Program-made: the position numbers and the translations under genes
Assembly: GCA_022360735.1 (NCBI GenBank)
Contig: JAKSCF010000640.1
Coordinates: forward strand, 1-9,237
Source: Clostridia bacterium
Lineage (GTDB): Bacteria > Bacillota_A > Clostridia > Peptostreptococcales > JAAYPU01
Direction: 5' to 3'
Length of the DNA stretch: 9,237 nucleotides
Shown: positions 1 to 5,558 of the stretch, piece by piece
Layout: the number at the start of each line of letters is the position of its first letter
How positions within the stretch are numbered: position 1 is the first letter of the stretch
Notes under the pieces: model-generated
What the model was told of the DNA's origin: nothing
Database searches by the model: none
The model's input: the letters and a program-made list of their open reading frames with translations, nothing else

Positions 1-146
1 AATGTCTCTCAACATAAATCATAAGCAAGCGTATTATTAAATATTGACCTTTTGTCATTACGCCTTAATGAGTGAAGCTTTCATCAAATCGTCTGATTGT
101 AATTAATAAAGCGTTGTTTAACGACCCTTACTTTGATTATAGCTAA

Positions 147-1544
147 CTAGATATTCTTTGGTAATATAATGGTTATAGTTGTTCCTTTTCCCAGTTGGCT
201 TTCGATATTAATTTTTCCTTGATGCTGTTCGATGATGACTTTGGCTATTGCCAGGCCCAGACCTGTACCTGATTTTTCATTTCTGGTTCTTGCTTGATCT
301 GCTCTATAGAACCTTTCAAAAATTCGAGGCAAATCTTCTTGTGAAATACCTACTCCTGTATCTTTAATGACAAAATACACATCTTTCTGTGATGCTTTAA
401 GGCTGACATGTATTTCGCCATTTTCAGGGGTATACTTCATACTGTTGTCTACAAAAACCCTAATGGCCTGTTTAAGCTTGTCCGGACTTGCATAGATATC
501 GCCATCGTACTCAATAAATCCAAGAATTTTATGCTTTGAATCGATTAAGCCGGATTCTTTTATAATTTCATTAGCAAAATCTTTGGCATTAAATCTTTCC
601 ATTTCCATTTCGAGGGTTCCTTTATCCCGACGTGCTAAAAAAAGTAAGCTTTCAACTAGGCTTTGCATATTTCTTGCCTCGTCTTCAATGGCTTTAATGC
701 TTTCGTCTAATACATTTACATCCTCTTTTCCCCATCGATTGACCATGCTTGCATATCCTTTAATAACCGCAATAGGCGTACGTAATTCGTGGGATGCATC
801 GGATACGAATTGTTTTTGTTTCTCATAAGAATTTTCGATTTCATCCATCATGTTATTGAATGTAAATGCCAGATCTTTTAGTTCGTCTTTTGTGCCTCTA
901 ACATCGATTCTGGTATCTAAATTATTCACAGATATGTCTTTTACTCTTTGTGTCATATTTCTCAACGGCTTTAGATGCTTATGAGAAATACGAGATGAGG
1001 AAACCCATACCATAAGGGTTAAAATGATGGATATGCCTATAAATACGCTCCATAGAAAGTCTATCTCTTTATGACTCGAAAGAGCATTTTTACGCATCAC
1101 TAATATCATCAGTTGATTATCATAACTGATTGTTTTTTTATAGTAATAGTATTCGGGTTTATTCCTTGGAAAAAAATTGATGGGGTTTCTGCTTTTTTCA
1201 TATGCGTCATAAGAAATGACTTCTGCTGAATTGGACTGGGTTAACGCTTTGGTCGCTTCATCAAAGAAAAAATATTCTATCTCTTCAAAATCCAATATTG
1301 GAGAATAAACTGCTGCAACATTTTCTTCAATGTGCTTACTTGCTTCTTTTAACATATTGAAGGTTTGTGAATACATCCATCCTTTTATTCCCATATAAAA
1401 GATCATGTTCATTAAAATCATAAAGGCTATAAACGCTATGGTAAATTCAAGGGTCATCTTGAAGGTAATATTAAAGCGAAATAATGATAAAAAGCGGTCT
1501 GCCATGGATTCATATGTTTTGGATTTTTCTTCATTCGGATTCAA
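147..1544 (-). CDS. Membrane-bound sensor histidine kinase (HAMP, HisKA, HATPase_c)
   Basis: A 465-residue sensor kinase that should autophosphorylate on histidine and pass the phosphate to the regulator encoded 3 bp upstream. Two hydrophobic segments (about 30-52 and 163-182) bracket a roughly 110-residue extracytoplasmic region. A HAMP linker (about 185-240) follows, then the H box SDASHELRTP with His252, the N box VFVDNSMKYTP with Asn367, the G1 box DTGVGI (395-400), the F box IFERFYR and the G2 box GTGLGLAIAK (426-435). All catalytic boxes are intact. The extracytoplasmic region, with its YYYY and FFP stretches, matches no sensor domain I recognise, so the signal is unknown. The start is probably TTG at 1544, since a GGTGAG-like ribosome binding site lies 6 bp before it; ATG at 1505 (residue 14) is the alternative. 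It resembles the ArlS/BaeS type of kinase, but orthology is not claimed. It is the last gene of the DUF4342-regulator-kinase operon. Confidence 0.95.
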   Translation of the reverse strand: MNPNEEKSKTYESMADRFLSLFRFNITFKMTLEFTIAFIAFMILMNMIFYMGIKGWMYSQTFNMLKEASKHIEENVAAVYSPILDFEEIEYFFFDEATKALTQSNSAEVISYDAYEKSRNPINFFPRNKPEYYYYKKTISYDNQLMILVMRKNALSSHKEIDFLWSVFIGISIILTLMVWVSSSRISHKHLKPLRNMTQRVKDISVNNLDTRIDVRGTKDELKDLAFTFNNMMDEIENSYEKQKQFVSDASHELRTPIAVIKGYASMVNRWGKEDVNVLDESIKAIEDEARNMQSLVESLLFLARRDKGTLEMEMERFNAKDFANEIIKESGLIDSKHKILGFIEYDGDIYASPDKLKQAIRVFVDNSMKYTPENGEIHVSLKASQKDVYFVIKDTGVGISQEDLPRIFERFYRADQARTRNEKSGTGLGLAIAKVIIEQHQGKINIESQLGKGTTITIILPKNI

Positions 1545-1547
1545 GTT

Positions 1548-2225
1548 TTACTCACCCTTATCTTTGAATATATAGCCTACACCTCTAACCGTTTGGAAAA
1601 AATGCTTATTGAATTTATCATCTATTTTTTCTCTTAAATATCTAATATAAACGTCTACTACACGGGTTTCTCCATAATAGTCAAATCCCCATACATTTTC
1701 TAATATTTGCTCTCTTGTCAACACTCTTTCTCTATTCTCCATGAGGTATACACATAGATCAAATTCAGTTTTAGAGAGGTTGATGATTGCTTCCCCATAT
1801 TGACAGGTGTGACTATCTAAATTGATTTGTAGTTTTTCACTGGATAGTTGATTTGAGTTGCTGGTTTTTTTTCTAAAAAAGCGTCGAACTCTTGCAAGAA
1901 ACTCTTCTATTTCAAAGGGCTTTGTCACATAATCATCTGCTCCAAAATCTAATCCCGCAATTTTGTCCATCGTATCTCCACGGGCAGTCAGCATGATAAT
2001 AGGAACATCTAAACTCTGCCTGATTCTTCTGCATATTTCCATCCCGTTCATGATTGGAAGCATGATATCTAAAATAATTAAGTCATATTTCCCCGTCAAG
2101 CTTTCATCTAACCCCATTTTTCCATCTGCCACTGAATAGGTTTGAAAGCCTTCATGCTTTAACTCCAATTCAATATACCTTGCCAGTTTTAAATCGTCTT
2201 CAACAATTAAAACATTCTTCTTCAT
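1548..2225 (-). CDS. OmpR/PhoB-family response regulator
   Basis: A 225-residue DNA-binding response regulator. The receiver domain (about 4-115) has the acidic pocket Glu9-Asp10-Asp11, phospho-acceptor Asp53 in ILDIMLP, Thr80 and Lys102 in the TKPF motif. The winged-helix output domain (about 129-222) has the recognition helix RVVDVYIRYLREKI (188-201) and the C-terminal wing TVRGVGYIF. The frame is open further upstream to 2285, but ATG at 2225 is chosen. It has GAGGGG 7 bp before it, begins with the family-typical MKKNVLIVEDD, and leaves a 28-bp gap after the DUF4342 gene instead of an overlap. The kinase starts 3 bp after the stop, so the pair is translated together. Members of this family usually bind direct repeats one helical turn apart as tandem dimers, and such repeats occur at 2937-2974 and 3475-3512. 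I infer that those are its targets. Confidence 0.96.
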   Translation of the reverse strand: MKKNVLIVEDDLKLARYIELELKHEGFQTYSVADGKMGLDESLTGKYDLIILDIMLPIMNGMEICRRIRQSLDVPIIMLTARGDTMDKIAGLDFGADDYVTKPFEIEEFLARVRRFFRKKTSNSNQLSSEKLQINLDSHTCQYGEAIINLSKTEFDLCVYLMENRERVLTREQILENVWGFDYYGETRVVDVYIRYLREKIDDKFNKHFFQTVRGVGYIFKDKGE

Positions 2226-2253
2226 GTTCACACCCCTCAAAAATAGTTTAAGT

Positions 2254-2679
2254 TTATTCGTCTTCGTTTCTTTTAACCAAATCATTTATAACATATTCTT
2301 TATCTTTGGTTTTAATGGATAATTCAAATTTTGTCAAAAGCAGCAAGCCTAAAAAAATCAGTGAAAAAGGAAAGGCTAAAACGATCAAAAGTGCTGCTAT
2401 GGTTAATGGTAATTTTAAAATCATTTGTTTTTGTTTTTTTATAAGAAATTGATAAGAATGCATGATTTTAAATTGTTCTATCATTCTTTCCACAACTGTA
2501 TTGCCATAGTGTTTCTTTTCACTGCAGGTGATTTCCTTTTTTAACTTATCTTTTTTTTCTAAATCTATAAGTGTATCTACCAGATCACCATGATTCCTTT
2601 CAAGGGCTTCCTGAGCTTCCTGATAGCTTACATTTGCTCTCTCCATAATAATATCTATTTTGTCTAAAGAAATAGACAT
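2254..2679 (-). CDS. DUF4342 membrane protein, copy 2 (UBA-like N-terminus)
   Basis: A 141-residue protein of the DUF4342 type, function unknown. The N-terminus (1-45) reads as a three-helix UBA/TS-N-like fold: LDKIDIIMERANVSYQEAQE followed by an ALE...GDLVDTLIDLE pattern, as in the EF-Ts N-domain and NAC/UBA proteins. A basic linker follows, then a hydrophobic stretch (about 87-117, with a central FPF) that forms one long membrane segment or a hairpin, then a charged tail. It is a clear paralogue of the gene at 2980-3414: both share IMERANVSYQEA, PLTIA.LLI...FPFS and LGLLLL. The start is ATG at 2679, which has GGAGG 8 bp upstream. The in-frame TTG at 2694 overlaps that ribosome binding site and is rejected. 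It is the first gene of an operon with the regulator and kinase, suggesting that it works with or reports to that system (inference). Confidence 0.88.
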   Translation of the reverse strand: MSISLDKIDIIMERANVSYQEAQEALERNHGDLVDTLIDLEKKDKLKKEITCSEKKHYGNTVVERMIEQFKIMHSYQFLIKKQKQMILKLPLTIAALLIVLAFPFSLIFLGLLLLTKFELSIKTKDKEYVINDLVKRNEDE

Positions 2680-2710
2680 AAGCAAAGCCTCCAATGTTTA
2701 TAATAAGCTC

Positions 2711-2739
2711 TTTATACTTAATATAACAATATATATCAA
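2711..2739 (-). promoter_or_regulatory. Sigma-A type promoter of the DUF4342-regulator-kinase operon
   Basis: On the minus strand, a -35 box TTGATA (2739-2734) is separated by exactly 17 bp from a -10 box TATAAA (2716-2711). Transcription would begin near 2704 and give a short leader of about 25 nt before the ATG at 2679. This is the best promoter-like match I saw in the window. It probably provides basal expression in addition to the repeat-associated promoter at 2920-2974. Confidence 0.72.
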
Positions 2740-2794
2740 TTTTTATTATATAGGATGTCTTTTGGTGAATCAAATTTATCCTATACTCAAATTT

Positions 2795-2820
2795 GGACAG
2801 GTTTTATATAAAACCTGTCC
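2795..2820. repeat. Perfect 26-bp palindrome (stem-loop or operator)
   Basis: The sequence from GGACAGG to CCTGTCC is its own exact reverse complement over 26 bp. As RNA it would fold to an 11-bp stem with an AUAU loop. On the minus strand it is followed by AAATTTG rather than a U-run, so it is not a standard intrinsic terminator. It sits between the repeat array at 2920-2974 and the proximal promoter at 2711-2739, so it lies inside any long leader started from the upstream promoter. It could be a weak terminator or attenuator, a processing site, or a dyad operator. Confidence 0.6.
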
Positions 2821-2831
2821 TCTATGTTAAC

Positions 2832-2856
2832 TGAAGACTCGTTAGAAACGTCTTCA
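2832..2856 (-). other. Second stem-loop in the same leader
   Basis: The arms TGAAGA (2832-2837) and TCTTCA (2851-2856), with inner CGTT/AACG pairs and a two-base bulge, form an imperfect hairpin only 11 bp from the palindrome at 2795-2820. It would belong to the same roughly 220-nt leader if transcription starts at the TATACT box at 2920-2925. Its function is unknown. Confidence 0.4.
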
Positions 2857-2919
2857 CAATTATCTTGTTAATCTGTAGATCTATTATTCTTTTAATACTA
2901 AGTTATCCATTATGGTATA

Positions 2920-2974
2920 AGTATATCTAATCCTTGTTAGATCGTCTTTAAAAGAATATTAGAATTGTGTTAGA
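2920..2974 (-). promoter_or_regulatory. Array of four 11-bp-spaced TCTAA repeats plus -10 box (copy A)
   Basis: Read on the minus strand, TCTAA-type pentamers begin at 2974 (TCTAA), 2963 (TCTAA), 2952 (TTTAA, one mismatch) and 2941 (TCTAA), exactly 11 bp apart. A -10-like TATACT (2925-2920) begins 16 bp after the start of the last repeat. The position expected for a -35 box falls inside the repeats, as in promoters activated by PhoB/OmpR-type regulators. The array lies just after the stop of the first DUF4342 gene and upstream of the second DUF4342 gene, the regulator and the kinase. Binding by that regulator is inferred. Confidence 0.66.
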
Positions 2975-2979
2975 GAAAT

Positions 2980-3414
2980 CTACTCATCATGATCACATTT
3001 TGCAACCATATCATTAACCACTATCTCAGAATCATTGGTTTTTATTGAAATTCTATACCCTATCAACAGCAGTAAACCTAAGATAATCGCTGAAAATGGG
3101 AATGTTATCAATATGAGCAATACCGCAATGGTAAGAGGGATGCTTAATATAATCTCTTTTGCTTTCATAATTTTAAACTTTTGTTGGTGCATCTCTTTTA
3201 TTTTGTCAACGATTTTATCAAAAGCTGAAGCCCCTTTTTGACTGAAGTCTTGTTTCACTTTTTTCTTTTTTACTATTATCTTTTCTCCCTTTTCAAGATC
3301 AATTAATGCCTCTACTAAATTGCCATCACATTTTTCTAATGCTTCTTTTGCTTCTTGATAGCTTACATTGGCTCTTTCCATAATGGTATCAATTTTATCT
3401 AATGTTACTGACAT
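2980..3414 (-). CDS. DUF4342 membrane protein, copy 1 (UBA-like N-terminus)
   Basis: A 144-residue paralogue of the protein at 2254-2679 with the same plan. The UBA/TS-N-like N-domain is at 1-45 (LDKIDTIMERANVSYQEAKE, then a GNLVEALIDLE segment), the lysine-rich linker with KKKKVK is at about 46-60, an amphipathic stretch reaches about 85, and a hydrophobic segment at about 88-120 again has a central FPFS. A charged tail ends in DHDE. Nothing catalytic is visible; the family function is not known to me. UBA/TS-N folds usually bind a protein or the ribosome, so a membrane-tethered adaptor role is possible but speculative. The start is ATG at 3414 with AGGAGG 7 bp upstream. Its own repeat-type promoter (3458-3512) lies 44 bp upstream, and a second copy of that promoter follows its stop codon. 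The gene therefore looks like half of a tandem duplication that included the regulatory region. Confidence 0.88.
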   Translation of the reverse strand: MSVTLDKIDTIMERANVSYQEAKEALEKCDGNLVEALIDLEKGEKIIVKKKKVKQDFSQKGASAFDKIVDKIKEMHQQKFKIMKAKEIILSIPLTIAVLLILITFPFSAIILGLLLLIGYRISIKTNDSEIVVNDMVAKCDHDE

Positions 3415-3457
3415 ACTAAAACCTCCTGTTTTTTAGATTTCATTATTTTATGGTATT

Positions 3458-3512
3458 AGTATATCTAATGGTTATTAGACCATTTTTAGAGGAATATTAG
3501 AAGTTGATTAGA
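3458..3512 (-). promoter_or_regulatory. Array of four 11-bp-spaced TCTAA repeats plus -10 box (copy B)
   Basis: On the minus strand four exact TCTAA pentamers begin at 3512, 3501, 3490 and 3479, each 11 bp from the next, followed by TATACT at 3463-3458. Spacing is identical to copy A at 2920-2974. Over the 62 bp from the first repeat through the -10 region I count 49 identities. Only one of the 13 differences falls inside a TCTAA unit; the rest are in spacers. The predicted start near 3451 gives a leader of about 37 nt for the DUF4342 gene at 3414. The first repeat begins 5 bp after the activase gene's stop codon. Confidence 0.74.
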
Positions 3513-3517
3513 GTATT

Positions 3518-4486
3518 TTACAATTTATTTTCTAGGGGTACATCTTGATATTTGCCGCAGCGGTCGGAGAAACACCCAATGATCCCATTGTTAGAATACA
3601 ACATAATGACTTCACAATGGTTAGGGCAGTCATTACATTCAAAGCTTTTTGTCGTAATGTTATGCTTAAGAATATCAAATCCTTTAAATAGTGTTTTCTT
3701 TTTCTCTTTTTCTATTGCTTCTTTAGCTAAAACAGCTGCTCCTACCGAACCCATAACTTTAAAGTGTTTGGGAACCATTACTTCGCTGCCGATGGCTTCC
3801 TCAAAGGCTTTTTTTATCCCTGCATTAGCGGCAACGCCGCCCTGAAAAAAAATCTTGTTTTTAATTTCTTTTCCTTTTGCCAGATTACTCATATAGTTTC
3901 TGACCATGGCTTGACACAATCCCGCCATTAAGTCTTCCTCACCATATCCCAATTGCTGTTTATGTATAATATCTGATTCAGCAAACACTGCACATCTGCC
4001 GGCGATTCTTACAGGAGATTTGGCTTTTAATGCTAAGGGTCCCAAGCGGTCTATGTCAATGCCCAATCGCTCTGCCTGACGATCTAAAAAGGACCCGGTT
4101 CCGGCTGCACAAACTGTATTCATGGCAAAATCGGATATAACGCCATCCCGCAATATGATGATTTTAGAATCCTGCCCTCCTATTTCCAGAATGGTTTGGA
4201 CTTCAGGGTCAGTAATACTGGCTGCTATGGCATGGGTTGTAATTTCATTTTTTATGATATCTGCGCCGGTAATGGCTGAAGCAATGGCTCTTCCACTTCC
4301 GGTTGTTCCAACGCCGGATATTTGTTTGCTATCATATTTTTCACTGAGTTGTTTTAGCCCTTCATAAACTGCTTTTATGGGGCTGCCTTTGGTTTTTAGG
4401 TATATTTCTTGAACAACCTCTAAACTGTTATCCAGCAATACGATATCTGTACTCACAGAACCCACATCAATGCCCAAATAATACAT
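3518..4486 (-). CDS. Acyl-CoA dehydratase activase-like ATPase (HgdC/COG1924, BadF/BcrA type)
   Basis: A 322-residue ASKHA ATPase of the family that feeds electrons, driven by ATP, into 2-hydroxyacyl-CoA dehydratases or related reductases. Visible motifs are the phosphate-binding GIDVGSVSTD (5-14), GVGTTGSGR (58-66), EIGGQDSK (101-108), and the cluster motifs NTVCAAGTGSF (Cys126) and IAGRCAVFAESD (Cys165). By analogy with HgdC, those two cysteines hold one [4Fe-4S] cluster across a homodimer. FFQGGVAANAG follows at 213-223. The C-terminus adds a cysteine-rich tail, CNDCPNHC (284-291) and GCFSDRCGKY (304-313), as in the DUF2229-associated activases. ATG at 4486 is chosen because AGGAGG lies 7 bp before it and MYYLGIDVGS is the expected N-terminus; the open frame to 4552 lies in the upstream gene. 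It overlaps that gene by 20 bp, so translation is coupled. Its redox partner is probably one of the two preceding gene products. Confidence 0.9.
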   Translation of the reverse strand: MYYLGIDVGSVSTDIVLLDNSLEVVQEIYLKTKGSPIKAVYEGLKQLSEKYDSKQISGVGTTGSGRAIASAITGADIIKNEITTHAIAASITDPEVQTILEIGGQDSKIIILRDGVISDFAMNTVCAAGTGSFLDRQAERLGIDIDRLGPLALKAKSPVRIAGRCAVFAESDIIHKQQLGYGEEDLMAGLCQAMVRNYMSNLAKGKEIKNKIFFQGGVAANAGIKKAFEEAIGSEVMVPKHFKVMGSVGAAVLAKEAIEKEKKKTLFKGFDILKHNITTKSFECNDCPNHCEVIMLYSNNGIIGCFSDRCGKYQDVPLENKL

Positions 4487-5558
4487 GATATTTCCTCCTT
4501 TGCAACATATCAATAAACGCTTCAATTCTGGTGACATAACCTGCTTCTCCATTCATCTCATCATGTACCATGGTAAGCGTTTTTATATTTAAATCATTGC
4601 TCATTTCTGAAATAATGGACTTGGTAACAATTTCCGGCATGCACCCTAAGGGTAACAGCTGAATGACACCATCAAAATTTTTATTTTTAGCTTCTATGAC
4701 TTCTTCGATGGTATCTTTAGCATAGCCCCCGATACAGTGGTCTAAATAGCTGTTCTTTTTTTTCATCGTCTTTTGTCTGCTAAATGGTTTTACTATGGTG
4801 GATTCTATCCACCAGCCTATGGAGATTCTTTTATAGAAGCTAACGCCCATATCCATCAATCTTTCTTCTATGTAATGGTTACCAAAAGGCTCAATTAAGG
4901 AATATATTTCTCCTGTCAGCACTATTTTAACAGGGTCTTTATTCATATCTAATGGCACTTGATTGATCCTGCTTTGGTATTTTTGTATGGTTTTATGCGC
5001 TTCGGCAATGCTTTTAGATTGAAACATTTCTTTTTTGCATTGAAGCAGTAATCTTTTTATCTGTCCCTTTTTAATTTCATAACCGCAAAGCCATCTGGCT
5101 GTTTCTTCCAGTTTTTCGAGACTTTTTACAATCTGATATATATTTTTTAGTGAGAGTAACCACTCAATGTTACTTTTTTTTCTATCTTTCCAGATATCGC
5201 TGGCTCGTCTTAGGAGCTCTCGTGCTCCTATATCCTTTATGGTGTCTAATAGTATCCAGTCTACCTTATAGCCTTTTTTGTCCAATATAGACTTAAGGAG
5301 CTCTCCATATTCTCCCAAGCGGCAAGGCCCCGGGCTGGAAACCATGACAACCGTATCTGCGCCTTGTTCAATGCCCTCAATCAAATTGCCTACCATTAGC
5401 TTAAAAGGCAGGCATATTTCGTCTGGTGAGTATTTTGAGCCTTTTTCCAGTGTGTCAATACTATTAAGTGGGGGCGTGACACAATCTACTCCCATTTCTT
5501 GAGAAACTAAGTGCACTAAAATATAGGCATCGCCTAGATGGGGGAAAGTCATTTTCAA
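4467..5558 (-). CDS. Activase-associated cysteine protein (COG3581 / 2-hydroxyglutaryl-CoA dehydratase D-component-like)
   Basis: A 363-residue cytosolic protein beginning MKMTFPHLGDAY, typical of the COG3581 partner of dehydratase activases. Candidate cluster-ligand cysteines are Cys49 (PDEICLPFK), Cys79 (SPGPCRLGEYG), Cys275 (DHCIGGYA) and Cys306 (LPLGCMPE). The C-terminus HDEMNGEAGYVTRIEAF closely resembles the C-terminus of the preceding gene product, suggesting common ancestry of the two. The start is TTG at 5558 with AAGGAGG 8 bp upstream; ATG at 5552 has much poorer spacing and would remove the family-typical first residues. The TTG overlaps the preceding stop codon by 4 bp. Its substrate is unknown: it lacks the obvious paired subunits of a known dehydratase, and an ATP-dependent reductase of the double-cubane protein type is an alternative. 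In many relatives the three proteins of this cluster are fused into one very large polypeptide; here they are separate. Confidence 0.82.
   Translation of the reverse strand: MKMTFPHLGDAYILVHLVSQEMGVDCVTPPLNSIDTLEKGSKYSPDEICLPFKLMVGNLIEGIEQGADTVVMVSSPGPCRLGEYGELLKSILDKKGYKVDWILLDTIKDIGARELLRRASDIWKDRKKSNIEWLLSLKNIYQIVKSLEKLEETARWLCGYEIKKGQIKRLLLQCKKEMFQSKSIAEAHKTIQKYQSRINQVPLDMNKDPVKIVLTGEIYSLIEPFGNHYIEERLMDMGVSFYKRISIGWWIESTIVKPFSRQKTMKKKNSYLDHCIGGYAKDTIEEVIEAKNKNFDGVIQLLPLGCMPEIVTKSIISEMSNDLNIKTLTMVHDEMNGEAGYVTRIEAFIDMLQRRKYHVLFGH

Noticed and set aside
20..146. Possible terminator after the kinase gene
   Set aside because: Only short stems such as TCATTA/TAATGA (about 57-72) were found, without a T-run on the minus strand, so this is too weak to call.
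583..828. Plus-strand open frame inside the kinase gene
   Set aside because: It is antisense to the conserved HisKA and HATPase coding region, with no start signal. Similar plus-strand frames at 3035-3241, 3552-3845, 4122-4367 and 5278-5502 are rejected for the same reason.
2226..2285. 20-residue N-terminal extension of the response regulator
   Set aside because: It overlaps the end of the DUF4342 gene, and the good ribosome binding site is placed for ATG 2225, which begins the conserved receiver domain.
4487..4552. 22-residue N-terminal extension of the activase
   Set aside because: The extension lies entirely within the preceding gene and spans the AGGAGG that serves ATG 4486. Family members start at the MYYLGIDVG position.
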